NCBI GenBank assembly: GCA_009731375.1 | Contig: BJOX01000367.1 | Coordinates: forward strand, 216,580-276,725 | Reading direction: 5' to 3' | Source of the DNA: Paulinella micropora | Lineage: Eukaryota > Cercozoa > Imbricatea > Euglyphida | DNA length: 60,146 bases | The notes under the pieces: model-generated | Told to the model about the DNA's origin: nothing | Databases searched by the model: none | What the model saw: only the letters and a program-made list of their open reading frames with translations | Shown: piece after piece, positions 35,879 through 46,230 of the stretch | Layout of the letters: every line of letters starts with the position of its first letter | Position numbering within the stretch: the first letter of the stretch is position 1 | Made by a program: the position numbers and the translations under genes

Positions 35879-36173
35879 CTTGAAGTCGGAACAGTAAGCT
35901 ATGTGAAAAAGGAGTAAAGGACGAAGCAACGAGGCTACCTTCCTTAGGGTAGAAGCGCTGCGAGGTCCGATCCTGTCGGAAGAAGCGACCAGAAGCAGCG
36001 AAGAGAAAAATGGCCGAAAATGCTAGACATACAACAACAAATGGCTGGATCGAAGCAGCACAGAGAAGCATGGCCAATAATTCCAGACACACAGCAAGTG
36101 CCAAAAGAAAAAAACCAACGTTAAACGTCGTCCTTCTCCATGGACCGTGGTGACATGAAGAAGCCGTAGCCAT
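35879..36173 (-). CDS. Candidate first exons of an unidentified membrane protein
   Basis: From an ATG at 36173 an open segment runs to 35939 (donor AAG|GTAGCC) and continues in phase into 35898-35879 (Y-C-S-D-F-K, donor AAG|GTGTTC). The peptide starts MATASSCHHGPWRRTT and then has two hydrophobic stretches (FNVGFFLLALAVCLELLAML and QPFVVVCLAFSAIFLFAA), compatible with two membrane helices, before a basic segment. Two alternative frames continue near 35836 and neither is decisive. No family recognised. Confidence 0.35.
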
Positions 36174-36189
36174 CGTATGAAAGGCCAAG

Positions 36190-36363
<174 letters not shown>

Positions 36364-36762
36364 TGGCCTCAAGGCGTTAAACTGTGACGCCAACTCATAA
36401 CCCTTTGGTGGTAGATGCTGGGGAGGAGGGTCGTTGCGCGCGTAAAAGATCTTAAACTCCGCATATGCTGGTTGATAGCCCAGGACCCAGCAGACACCAG
36501 ATTGTTATGGGTGGGGTTTCGAGGCAGCTCTAGCAACCGCGCTTGGTGTATGCACTTGCACATTCGGTGACGTCTTGCAAGAGGTTGCTGGGACTGCGGA
36601 ATAACCTCGGCTTAGTGCAGTCTTGCCCTCAGGAGCTCCATCGGTGGCCCCGATCATCAGGCGAGAGACTGACACGGGGGGGTGGAGGACCTCGAACAAG
36701 GGTATTGGAGGCTTATGTCCGTTGAGGATATGCCATTAGCTGCATCAGTACGCCTCAGATAT

Positions 36763-36766
<4 letters not shown>
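36364..36766 (+). mobile_element. LINE-like 3' end, copy 2
   Basis: Nearly identical in inverted orientation to 24351-24752. It ends CGCCTCAGATATAG followed by a long (ATT)n tract; on the left it is cut off inside another ATT tract. Two 5'-truncated copies sharing one 3' end and tail fit target-primed reverse transcription. No coding domain is visible. Confidence 0.6.
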
Positions 36767-36812
<46 letters not shown>

Positions 36813-36860
36813 CATTATTATCATTACTATTATCATTATCACTAGTATTATTATTATTAC

Positions 36861-36945
<85 letters not shown>

Positions 36946-36979
36946 CACTATTGAGGTGCTCAGCGTTTTCATATCTTAC

Positions 36980-37017
36980 GTGTGGATCCAGAACACTACC
37001 TACCTACCTATCTATCC

Positions 37018-37087
<70 letters not shown>

Positions 37088-37126
37088 GTACCTATCTACC
37101 TATCATTCTATCTATCTATCTATCTG

Positions 37127-37177
<51 letters not shown>

Positions 37178-37184
37178 GTCTATA

Positions 37185-37222
<38 letters not shown>

Positions 37223-37285
37223 CCTACCTACCTAGACAGCGAGTTTCAAAGTTGGGCAACAGTACCATTTGAATGTGATAGCAGG

Positions 37286-37360
<75 letters not shown>

Positions 37361-37472
37361 TTGAATGTGAGCAGGGAATGACCGATAACAAGGCGAGGTG
37401 AATTGCAAGGTTCGTGTAGTACACACACATACTTGCACACCGTATACACGCGCGCACACACGCACGCATGAG

Positions 37473-37534
<62 letters not shown>

Positions 37535-37543
37535 AAAAAAGAG

Positions 37544-37593
<50 letters not shown>

Positions 37594-37742
37594 AAGAAAA
37601 AAAAAAAAAGAGAGAAAGAGAGAAAGANNNNNNNNNNNNNNNNNNNNNNNNNNNNNNNNNNNNNNNNNNNNNNNNNNNNNNNNNNNNNNNNNNNNNNNNN
37701 NNNNNNNNNNNNNNNNNNNNNNNNNNNNNNNNNNNNNNNNNN

Positions 37743-37783
<41 letters not shown>

Positions 37784-37884
37784 TCGTGGAAAACGAGAGA
37801 AAGAAAAACCCTTCAGGATATTACGGAGGCCGAACCGAGCAGGCTCCGTTGAGTCCTACGTATGTATGTATGTACGTATGTATG

Positions 37885-37915
<31 letters not shown>

Positions 37916-38102
37916 TTTATGTATGTACGTATGTATGTCTGTATGTCTGTATGTCTGTAAGTCTGTATGTCTGTATATCTGTATGTCTGTATGTCTGTAT
38001 GTATGTAGTATGTATGTATGTATGTATGTATGTATGTATGTATGTATGTATGTATGTTTTAAGATGGAGTGACTCATGCATGCATGTATGTATGTATGTA
38101 TG

Positions 38103-38136
<34 letters not shown>

Positions 38137-38178
38137 TATGCATGTATGTATTTATGTATGCAATATATGTATGTATGT

Positions 38179-38246
<68 letters not shown>

Positions 38247-38257
38247 GTGTGTGTGTG

Positions 38258-38294
<37 letters not shown>

Positions 38295-38571
38295 TATACA
38301 TGTACATATATGAATATATATATATAATATGTATGTATGTATGTATGTATGTATGAATGTATGTATGAATGTATGTATGAATGTATGTATGTATGTATGA
38401 ATGTATGTATGTATGTATGTATGAATGAATGCATGCATGCATGCATGCATGTATGTATGCATGCATGTATGTATGTATGTATGTATGTATGTATGCATGT
38501 ATGCATGCATGTATGCATGCATGTATGTATGTATGTATGTATGTATGTATATATGTATATATGTATATATG

Positions 38572-38605
<34 letters not shown>

Positions 38606-38884
38606 TGTGTGGCTTTATGACTTTATGTCCGTATGTCTGCATGTCTGCATGTCTGCATCAGCATATCTGCATATGGGCATGGCTGAATGTCTGTATGTCT
38701 CTATGTCTGTATGTCTGTATATCTGTTTATCTGTATGTCTGTATGTCTGTATGTATGTTGTTTGTATGTATGTATGTATGTATGTATGAATGTATGTACG
38801 TATGTATGTATGCATGTATGCATGTATGTATGCAATATATGTATATATGTATATATATGCATATTATATATATATATATATGCA

Positions 38885-38920
<36 letters not shown>

Positions 38921-39729
38921 TAATGTATGAATGCATGCATGCATGTATGTATGTATGTATGTATGCATGGTATATATGTATGTATGCATGGTATGTATGC
39001 ATGTATGTATGTATGTATGTATGTATGTATGTTTGTCTTTATGACTTTTATGTCCGTATGTCTGCATGTCTGCATGTCTGCATCAGCATATCTGCATATG
39101 GGCATGGCTGTATGTCTGTAAGTCTGTATGTCTGTAAGTCTGTATGTCTGTAAGTCTGTATGTCTGTGAGTCTGTATGTCTGTATGTCTATATGTCTGTA
39201 TGTCTTGTATGTAGTAGTCTGTATGTCTGTATGTCTGTCTGTATGTCTGTCTGTGTGTCTGTCGGTGTGTCTGTCTGTGTGTGTGTGTCTAGCTGTCTGT
39301 CTGTCGTCTATCTGTCTCGTCTGTCTGTCTGTCTGTCTGTCTGTCGGTCGGTCTGTCGGTCGGTCTGTCTGTCGGTCTGTCTGTCGGTCTGTCTGTCGGT
39401 CTGTCTTGTCTGTCTGCCTGTCTGTCTGTCTGTCTGTATGTCTATCTATCTGTCTTTGTGTCTGTCTGTCTGTCTGTCTGGTTGTCTGTCTGTCTGGTTG
39501 TCGGTCTGTCTGGTTGTCGGTCTGTCTGTCGGTCTATCTGTCGGTCTGTCTGCCTGTCTGTCTGAAGGCAGGACTCAGGCAGGCAGGCAGGAAGGCAGGC
39601 AGGCATGCATGCATGCATGCATATATGTATACATGATGCATTCATGTATGCATGTATGTATGCATGTACGTATTGCTCAATGTTAATGTGATCGTGCACT
39701 ACCAAGAGGCCATAATCCAACGCACTCAT
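36980..39729 (-). CDS. Unidentified spliced gene, about 4 exons
   Basis: Exons in coding order: 39729-39670 ([20 protein letters not shown], acceptor CCATTCCAG, donor GTACAT), 37855-37810 ([15 protein letters not shown], donor GTTTTT), an exon in two overlapping pieces at about 37405-37358 ([15 protein letters not shown]) and 37283-37232 ([12 protein letters not shown], donor GTAGGT), and 36999-36980 (SVLDPH, donor GTAAGA). Phases are 0, 1 and 1 at successive junctions and agree, except that the acceptor before 37405 is unclear. The peptide looks like a natural globular protein, but I recognise no family. GTAT, GATA, TCTG and A/GA repeats fill the introns. Downstream exons may include 35879-36173 and 35321-35373. 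Confidence 0.5.
37628..37742. other. Assembly gap, 115 N
   Basis: Run of N between GA/A-rich repeat and an A homopolymer. Confidence 1.
37859..39660. repeat. GTAT / CTGT microsatellites with one repeated island
   Basis: GTAT, TA, GT, CTGT and GGCA repeats. A ~70-bp island (TTTATGTCCGTATGTCTGCA to GCATATGGGCATGGCTG) occurs at about 38621-38687 and again at about 39043-39109. It may be an exon remnant of the surrounding gene, but no clear splice sites were found. Confidence 0.85.
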
Positions 39730-40440
39730 CTGGAATGGGAAGAAGAGTCCACCCAAGAAGACAGCCCGGTGGCAGGTCTATCGTGAGAAAAGTGGTCACA
39801 GGATTTATTCTGCTGGCTGATAGAAGACGTAAATCCACCATTTTCTTCGCTACCTCGGCCGGTCAGTCACATATAATTGGAAAAATTTCAAGAAAAAAAA
39901 TACATTTCCCACATTGCAAGAGCAGCTCAGGCGTAGGTACCACTCAGAAGGGCTGCACAAAAAAAAAAAAAAAAAGGCACGCATCATCATCATCTCTCTC
40001 TCTCTCTCTCTCGTAAATGTTCCGTGTGTATGTGTGTCTTGTCTGTTTTTGTGTTTTTTTGTTTCTTTGTCCCATCTGTCTGTCTGTCTGTCTGTCTATT
40101 CAGACTCTGTCTGTGTCTCTCTGTGCCTGTCTGTGTCTCTCTGTGCCTGTCTGTGTCTGTATGTATGTGTGCATGTATGTATGTATGTATGTATGTATGT
40201 ATGTATGTATGCATGTATGTATGTTACAGTAGTTCCATTTTATGTATGTATGTATGCATGTATGTATGTATATGTATGTATGTATGTATGTATGTCATGT
40301 ATGTCATGTATGTTATGTATGTTATGTATGTATGTATGTATGTATGTATGTATGTATGACATATGTATGTATGTGCATATGCATATATGCATATGTACAT
40401 ATGTGCATATGCATATATGCATATGTATGCATGCATGTAT
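39730..40440. other. Mixed sequence; possible 5' part of the gene at 36980-39729
   Basis: Ordinary sequence to about 39960, then A, CT, TCTG and GTAT repeats. On the minus strand a GAG|GTAGCG donor-like site near 39860 and a pyrimidine-rich acceptor at 39730-39745 suggest an upstream exon. No confident frame. Confidence 0.4.
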
Positions 40441-40852
40441 AGTAGTATAATATCGTTTTTTTAAGGTCATTTTTCGTGCCTCAAAATGACGCTTTTAAAA
40501 ACGAATTCGCTCTCCTATTAATCTCCCGCAAATCAATACGAAGCGTTAAAACAGCAAAATAAAAAAATAAAAATTTCAATCAATACAAGAAAGCAAAATA
40601 AAGAAATCTCTCTTACTCTTATTCTCGCTTTTAAATAAAAATAAAAATCAAGCAAAATTTTTTCCGCTTACTTTTACTTTTAAATAAAAACGAAAATCAA
40701 TAATATCTATATTCTAAAAGAGATTATAGATTGAGCACAAAACACCCCAAAGAGTCCTCCACACGAGCACCCCGTTGTTTTTTGAAGTAGTCAATAAACA
40801 ACAGGAAAAATATATATGTATCGTAAAAGAAAAAATTTTGTCTTTGATATAG

Positions 40853-41083
40853 ATGGAACGCAAACAGAAGAGAGCGGAATATGTAAAGGAAAGAAGAAAA
40901 CAGAAATATACATGTGTATGTGGTAAAGTAATAGGGATATATGGAAAATATCAACACGAAAAATCTGACTTTCATAGAGACTACTTCGCAGAGAAAGAAG
41001 AGGTTATGATTGGAGGACATAAAGTTATTCGTATAATTCGTAGAAATGACGACATGGAAAGATATTACAAAAATAAAATGTAA
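40853..41083 (+). CDS. Small basic protein with C2H2-like finger (76 aa)
   Basis: Encodes a lysine/arginine-rich protein with Y-T-C-V-C-G-K near residue 19 and H...H near residues 35-42 (Y-Q-H-E-K-S-D-F-H), the short CxC(G)...H-x-x-x-x-x-H finger common in large DNA viruses and related elements. A nucleic-acid-binding role is inferred. It starts at the first ATG after a TGATATAG-type leader. It is the first of four same-strand genes and is followed by a conserved intergenic motif. Confidence 0.7.
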   Translation: MERKQKRAEYVKERRKQKYTCVCGKVIGIYGKYQHEKSDFHRDYFAEKEEVMIGGHKVIRIIRRNDDMERYYKNKM

Positions 41084-41120
41084 AATCATTTAAAGAAATA
41101 AATATTATTACTTATATAAT
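41084..41120 (+). promoter_or_regulatory. Conserved AT-rich intergenic motif, copy 1
   Basis: TAAAATCATTTAAAGAAATA, then AATATTATTACTTATATAAT and the ATG of the next gene. Nearly the same sequence precedes the following gene, so it is probably a promoter and/or 3'-end signal of the element. Confidence 0.65.
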
Positions 41121-41396
41121 ATGTCTTCCATAATGATACAAGCGGACAAGGAATTGAAAGAACTATACAACTTACATTTTCCAGAAGCATTAGCAGACGA
41201 TAGAAGGATTAAGAAATACACTACAAGAGAAACGCTTCAACGATATAGCAAAGCCTTTAAGTTTTGGGATGAGCAGAAAAACAAAGCATTAGAGGCTCCA
41301 ACAATGTTGAATATTCACAAATGGGAAATATGTGAAGAAGCAATAAGACAACTTAAATTAAGGGTGATGATTTTATTAAAATGTAAAACCATTTAA
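41121..41396 (+). CDS. Hypothetical protein (91 aa)
   Basis: Charged, mostly helical protein beginning MSSIMIQADKELKELYNLHF; no domain recognised. The start is the first ATG after the conserved AT-rich leader. Its 3' end runs into the next copy of the leader, and the last codons (LLKCKTI) read the motif itself, so the native stop may have been lost by a small frameshift. Confidence 0.65.
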   Translation: MSSIMIQADKELKELYNLHFPEALADDRRIKKYTTRETLQRYSKAFKFWDEQKNKALEAPTMLNIHKWEICEEAIRQLKLRVMILLKCKTI

Positions 41397-41427
41397 AGAA
41401 ATAAATTATATTACTTATAATATAGAT
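41377..41427 (+). promoter_or_regulatory. Conserved AT-rich intergenic motif, copy 2
   Basis: AAATGTAAAACCATTTAAAG, AAATAAATTATATTACTTAT, then AATATAGATATG. It matches copy 1 at nearly every position and stands at the same distance from the downstream ATG. A weaker relative precedes 41743. Confidence 0.65.
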
Positions 41428-41631
41428 ATGGGGAGACACAAGAAATATCTCACACCTGAGGACAAACGAAAGGCTAACTCCGAAAAGGCGCTCGCATATT
41501 ACAAAAGAAATAAGGATGAAATTAATCAAACGAGGAAGGAGCAATTAAAAGAACGAAACAGAAAACTTAAGGAATATGAAGAAATGAAGGCGAGAGGAGT
41601 ATTAAAAAAAATAAAAAAAAACGAAAAATGA
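41428..41631 (+). CDS. Small lysine-rich protein (67 aa)
   Basis: Starts MGRHKKYLTPEDKRKANSEK and is predicted to be one long charged helix, probably DNA-binding. Short proteins opening with M-G-R-x-K-K-Y-x-T and rich in K/R/E recur in giant viruses and related elements. It is preceded by the second conserved leader motif. Confidence 0.65.
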   Translation: MGRHKKYLTPEDKRKANSEKALAYYKRNKDEINQTRKEQLKERNRKLKEYEEMKARGVLKKIKKNEK

Positions 41632-41742
41632 TTTTATTATGAATTTCATGTTAAAGGTAAGACAATCTTATATATATAAAAAGGTAAAACAATTTAATTT
41701 ATTTTCATTATTTGTATATCCTCACTAATATAAAAGTAAAAT

Positions 41743-42505
41743 ATGCCACCACCATTACCGCCCAGACCAACGAAGGAAAATGTAGAACTAGCGAAGGTAA
41801 GGGCGAATTTGAGGAAAACTACAACAAGAGAAAACAAAAGGGAATTTAAAGTAGTAGAGTTAAAATCTAGGCGAGACAATAGATTAAACTCTCTTACATA
41901 CGAGAAGCAAGGATTAGACATAAACTTTTATGATACTGACGCATTAGAGCGAGAAGTTCTACTTCCTGTACTATTAGATGCTAAAAGAAATGGGATGACA
42001 GGAAATGCTGATGTTCATATTACTATAACTTACATAACTGACCACGAAGAATTAAATAGATATTATAAAAAGAAAACATTTAATTCTTTTCAAATAAAAA
42101 ACTACGACGATTTTATTGAAATGTTGAATGAGTTCAACATAAGCAATATTGAAGCGTCTGGACTAGGTTATGACAGGATTATTGAATACGCTAAGGTAGT
42201 AGTAGTTCAAGAAAACGGAGGCGGTTGTTATGAAGGAAAAAACAAATGTAAAAAAACAATATCGGATGAAAATATATTGATATCTCCCGCTAGCAAAAAT
42301 AATAATTGTTTATTCTTTCTTTGTAAAGACATTCTTAATATGCCACTCATTAACAGAAAAAAGATGTAATGATATTAGAGAACAATTCAATCTTTCTAAT
42401 GATTGCCCTATACCATTTTCTACCGCCGTAAAAATCCTTAATACTTTGATAAAGGAAGCGAAGACATACGAAATAACAGGAAGGGAAGACATATGAAATA
42501 ACAAA
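41743..42505 (+). pseudogene. Protein-primed DNA polymerase B, N-terminal part (disrupted)
   Basis: The open frame 41743-42369 (MPPPLPPRPTKENVELAKVR) ends at a stop created by a one-base shift in an A run near 42355-42362. In the neighbouring frame the same protein continues (R-E-Q-F-N-L-S-N-D-C-P-I) to about 42492, then reaches a TGA just before the left LTR. The segment around N-N-N-C-L-F-F-L-C-K-D matches the N-terminal region of protein-primed polymerases of Maverick- and plasmid-type elements. The remainder resumes at 53128, beyond the retrotransposon. Confidence 0.7.
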
Positions 42506-42506
42506 T

Positions 42507-42510
42507 GCCT
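42507..42510. repeat. Left target-site duplication GCCT
   Basis: GCCT immediately precedes the left LTR and recurs immediately after the right LTR at 53124-53127, as expected for 4-bp integration. Confidence 0.85.
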
Positions 42511-42747
42511 TGTAGGCATCACCAACCGGATAGCCGGTAAAAAATACCTTTTCCTGGTGACAGGTGCACCAGCTTGTTTTTCAGTATTATTTGTCCGGAT
42601 TGGACCTGATGCCATTTTATTCCTGGTCTGTTGCCGTTTTCCTTTTTGGCTTCACTGAGCTAATACAACGAGACATCATTCTCATTCTTGAGGACTGTGT
42701 TTGGTTGTATTACCGACTTTTTACGAGCTATCGTTGGGGGCATTACA
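42511..42747 (+). repeat. 5' LTR
   Basis: 237 bp, starting TGTAGGCATCACC and ending GGGGCATTACA, so the tips TGTA/TACA are inverted. It differs from the 3' LTR at AA versus CC near position 14 and one A/G near position 58. No clear TATA box. Confidence 0.95.
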
Positions 42748-42749
42748 TT

Positions 42750-42767
42750 TGGAGTCCACATCACTAG
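42750..42767 (+). promoter_or_regulatory. Candidate primer-binding site
   Basis: TGGAGTCCACATCACTAG begins two bases after the 5' LTR. The initial TGG would pair with a tRNA 3' CCA. The tRNA species cannot be named from this sequence alone. Confidence 0.5.
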
Positions 42768-43533
42768 GGTGATTTCTTTCTGCTTTGCCACACAGGCAAC
42801 AGAGTGAATTTTCACTGACCTGTCTCACACGGGGACGTCAGACGAAAACAAATACTCCAACACAGCTCCCTCATAACTCTTTCACAAAACAAATAATTTG
42901 ATTGGTCTCAAGCAGGTGTCTCGTACCCTCTAGCCCAATCAGTATCTGTGTGCTCACAAGGAGACATCAGATACAAACTCTCTGTCGTTCTTGCTGTTCT
43001 CACACAGAGACCAAGAAGAAGGAGGTGGACAGAAGAGTGAAGGAACACACACAAAACACAAACAAGCATAGGGACAGGAGCACAACACTCTACCCTTCTA
43101 GTTTGTGCATTTATCTGCATTATCTCACACATACGTCAGAGTATTTTTGCAAATCTCTGATCGTTTTCTAAAGGTAGGTCTGAGAACCTATCCGACCGAC
43201 TGTCGACTTCTCAAGGAGAGCTTTTCTAGCTTCTCTATTACTATCTGTGTGTAGGTCCAAGTGCCTCATACTAGATACAATATAGAAAAGAAGGAGGAGA
43301 AAGTAATCTGAGTAAGGAGAACAAGAAATCGGAGAAAGTCTCAAAGACTATTTTTCTCAAACAAAAACAAACATACAAACAGTGTTTCATAGAGGACAGG
43401 GAATCTTATCCTACCCTCTCTATTAGTTTCTCTCTTCACTAGTCAATCGACTGAAGGAGGAACAGAACACAAACGAACAAAAACCAAACATAGGAGCTGA
43501 CACTGTCCTCCTGTTGATCACTACTACGACATC

Positions 43534-46230
43534 ATGTCGACAGAGACCGCCGAAGTGAGTGAATTCTCGGAGGCAGATCAAAGAAGAGAAGAAGAAGAAG
43601 CAGGAGGAGGAGGAGGAAGAGGATTGAATGAAGGAGGAGGAGGAGGATTGAATGAAGGAGGAGGAGGAGATGAAGGAGTAGGAGGAGGAGTAGAAGAGGG
43701 CTGGGATGATGAAGGAAGATATGGAGGAGACGAAGATGAAGGAGGATTTGAACAAGAAGAGACGGGAGGAGGAGGAGCATATGGTAATCCCTTACCACCT
43801 GCCTACACGGGAGGAGGAGGACGAAAAATGATCGACTTGATTCATAGTGATGGAGAGGAGATCACAGTGGAGGAACAACAGTGGGTGCAAGACCACTATG
43901 ACCTCACTAAAGAAGAGTTTGATAACAAGATGGGGGTAGAGAAGGATACCTATGTGTGGATCCCTCAGGATCAAAGAAGAGAGAAAAGTCGTGCTAAAAA
44001 GGATGTCTATATCCTATTATCAAACACAGCACAGCTCCTCGGCAAACTGGTCTCTGATCCAGAAGAGAGAAAGAAGATACAGCATATCAAGTTTGGGGAC
44101 ACACACACCCACCTTGAATTACTCGATGCTATCTTTGGGGTGTACACTCAAACCCTGATTTGGGAACGTACATACGGCCCACGATGTGAGGGTTACCTCC
44201 AGTACACAAACCCAAGAGCAACGGCCAGATTCCTCGCGACTGGTCAGGAGGCAGTCGATGTAACAAAAATGAAGACCAATCTGGGTTCGAAAAACTCGAG
44301 TGGCATATTTCATTTTTTTACAATGGAAATAAAGGCCTTGGAGGAGGGGAAGGCAGAGATGGAAAAAAGCATTAAGGCAGCAGGAGAAACTCATCCTGTG
44401 ATTGATGAGTTAGAGAAGACCGACAGAGTTCTGACCAAGATCAGACTGTTGATGGGTGCGTTACTGCACAAGGAGGCATGGAAGAGATGGATTCCTACCA
44501 AGGATCACTCTGTCCTTAAATCACTTAGTAACGCACCACCGGTCGCCAACAAAGCAGGTGTTGACCAATATGTGGAGAAATATAATTTTCTCAGATCTGC
44601 TTCTGAATTGGTGGCCTTTATCACTCATGCTCAAAAGCTGGTGATATCTGAGAAGAAGAAGGCGAAAGAGAATGAGGAGTTCGAGAAGACGATGAGACTG
44701 GAAAGAATGAAAGCAAAAGTGAGTGGTGCAAAGACACACCCTCCGACATATTTGACCCCACCAGCTCCTGCCCCACCAGCCCCTGCACCCTCGGGCTCAA
44801 CTACGGTGGTGGTCACAAACACGGAGAAGAAGGACAGACAGAACATCATAAATGCCTTCAAGGGGAAGAAAGGAGGAGTGGCAAGTCTCATGCTATATGC
44901 CAAGACGAGCTCAGACAAAGACTCTGATGCTTCGCTTTTGAGCAAGCTCAAAGAGATCAATGCCTGCATGAAGGCTTTTCCTTGCGACGAAACGCAGGAA
45001 TACGAGGCCCTTGTTACTGTTTTTGACCAATCTCTAGTCTCGGAGGGATTTGATCTGACACAGTACAAGTTTTTGAGAAAGAAGGAGGAGATTAAGAGAA
45101 ACAATGCAACAGGCCTAGACGCTCAGTGTGAACTGGCGGTGGCCACACTCATTTCATATTTTCAATCTCATGGATACCAGCATCTCTGCACTGGTACTCT
45201 CATAGGATTTGAAATCTTTGAGACAGTGGCGATGAGTTTGAGGAGTGCTGTTGGCTTGGCGGCGACCCTTACGGAGGTAGTTTCCTCCTATGGGCTATTC
45301 TATGGCCGCAAGTCGATCATCCTCTATTTCTTTTCGGCGTTACACACAGTTAACCCGAGTAAGCTTACTCAGCTCATACAACAATGCTCGACGTTTAGCT
45401 CAGTGAAGTCCAAGAACTTCCTCGAGACACACGTGTTCGAAAATACGGTTCAAAGCGTTGCTCCGTCAGCACTGTTTCAAGAAGTGATGAGTGCATGCTC
45501 AAACATGGACTCGCTCACGGAGGCACATACGGCACAGGCAGGCGGTGTACCTGTTGGCGCACAAGCCACGTACACAAACAGAGTTGCCGGTTGGAAGAGA
45601 CAGAGAGAGCCAGACCTGAAGACCGCATGTTGGAGGTGGTTCGCGGGCTTGCAGTGTAAGGCACAGATGGAGAACAGAGACTGCTCTTTCAATCATGATA
45701 GGCAGAACCCAACAGCAAGGGCAAATTTTCTGAGCAGGACGGAAGGCAAGGAACCGGGCCTTTTCAATATGCTTCAGATTGCCGCTGTGAACGAAGGTTG
45801 GTATGCCAATATGTGTGATGATGAGGAGTTACGAGAGGCAATCATTACCTACATGAAGAGGATGAAGGAGAAGAAGGAGGAAAGGGAGAGACAAAAGAAC
45901 TTAAAGGCCTCTCAAAGAGGACGAGAAGGAGGAGCAGGAGCAGGAGGAGGAGGAGGAGGAGGAGGAGGAGGACGAGGACGAGGAACATGGAGAGGAGCCT
46001 CGAGGTGGCAGGGAACCCCTCAGAGAGGAAGAGGAGGAGGTCGGGGATATACCCCTTATGGAGGGAGAGCTGTTCGAGCTCCAGCCCCCCCACCCAGAGG
46101 AGGAGGAGGCTCGTGGGCAAGCTCCAACCCAAATTTCGGTCGAGCTCAGGCCTACAACACTGCCTCGGAGACCGATACGTCATCCTACCCGGACACTACT
46201 CAAGGTAATCGTTTCGAGGTGGTGGAATGA
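43534..46230 (+). CDS. gag: Gag polyprotein (898 aa)
   Basis: Starts at ATG 43534 (MSTETAEVSEFSEAD). It has an acidic Gly/Glu-rich N-terminus (residues ~20-80), a central helical capsid-like region, a Pro/Ala linker near residue 410, and near residues 699-720 a Cys-x8-Cys-x8-Cys-x3-His cluster (C-W-R-W to C-S-F-N-H). That resembles a CCCH finger rather than the usual CCHC knuckle. The C-terminus is RGG/Gly-rich, another RNA-binding feature. It should package element RNA into particles. It ends at TGA 46228-46230, and pol continues in the same frame. Gag assignment rests on position, length and RNA-binding features, not on a recognised capsid motif. Confidence 0.85.
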   Translation: MSTETAEVSEFSEADQRREEEEAGGGGGRGLNEGGGGGLNEGGGGDEGVGGGVEEGWDDEGRYGGDEDEGGFEQEETGGGGAYGNPLPPAYTGGGGRKMIDLIHSDGEEITVEEQQWVQDHYDLTKEEFDNKMGVEKDTYVWIPQDQRREKSRAKKDVYILLSNTAQLLGKLVSDPEERKKIQHIKFGDTHTHLELLDAIFGVYTQTLIWERTYGPRCEGYLQYTNPRATARFLATGQEAVDVTKMKTNLGSKNSSGIFHFFTMEIKALEEGKAEMEKSIKAAGETHPVIDELEKTDRVLTKIRLLMGALLHKEAWKRWIPTKDHSVLKSLSNAPPVANKAGVDQYVEKYNFLRSASELVAFITHAQKLVISEKKKAKENEEFEKTMRLERMKAKVSGAKTHPPTYLTPPAPAPPAPAPSGSTTVVVTNTEKKDRQNIINAFKGKKGGVASLMLYAKTSSDKDSDASLLSKLKEINACMKAFPCDETQEYEALVTVFDQSLVSEGFDLTQYKFLRKKEEIKRNNATGLDAQCELAVATLISYFQSHGYQHLCTGTLIGFEIFETVAMSLRSAVGLAATLTEVVSSYGLFYGRKSIILYFFSALHTVNPSKLTQLIQQCSTFSSVKSKNFLETHVFENTVQSVAPSALFQEVMSACSNMDSLTEAHTAQAGGVPVGAQATYTNRVAGWKRQREPDLKTACWRWFAGLQCKAQMENRDCSFNHDRQNPTARANFLSRTEGKEPGLFNMLQIAAVNEGWYANMCDDEELREAIITYMKRMKEKKEERERQKNLKASQRGREGGAGAGGGGGGGGGGRGRGTWRGASRWQGTPQRGRGGGRGYTPYGGRAVRAPAPPPRGGGGSWASSNPNFGRAQAYNTASETDTSSYPDTTQGNRFEVVE

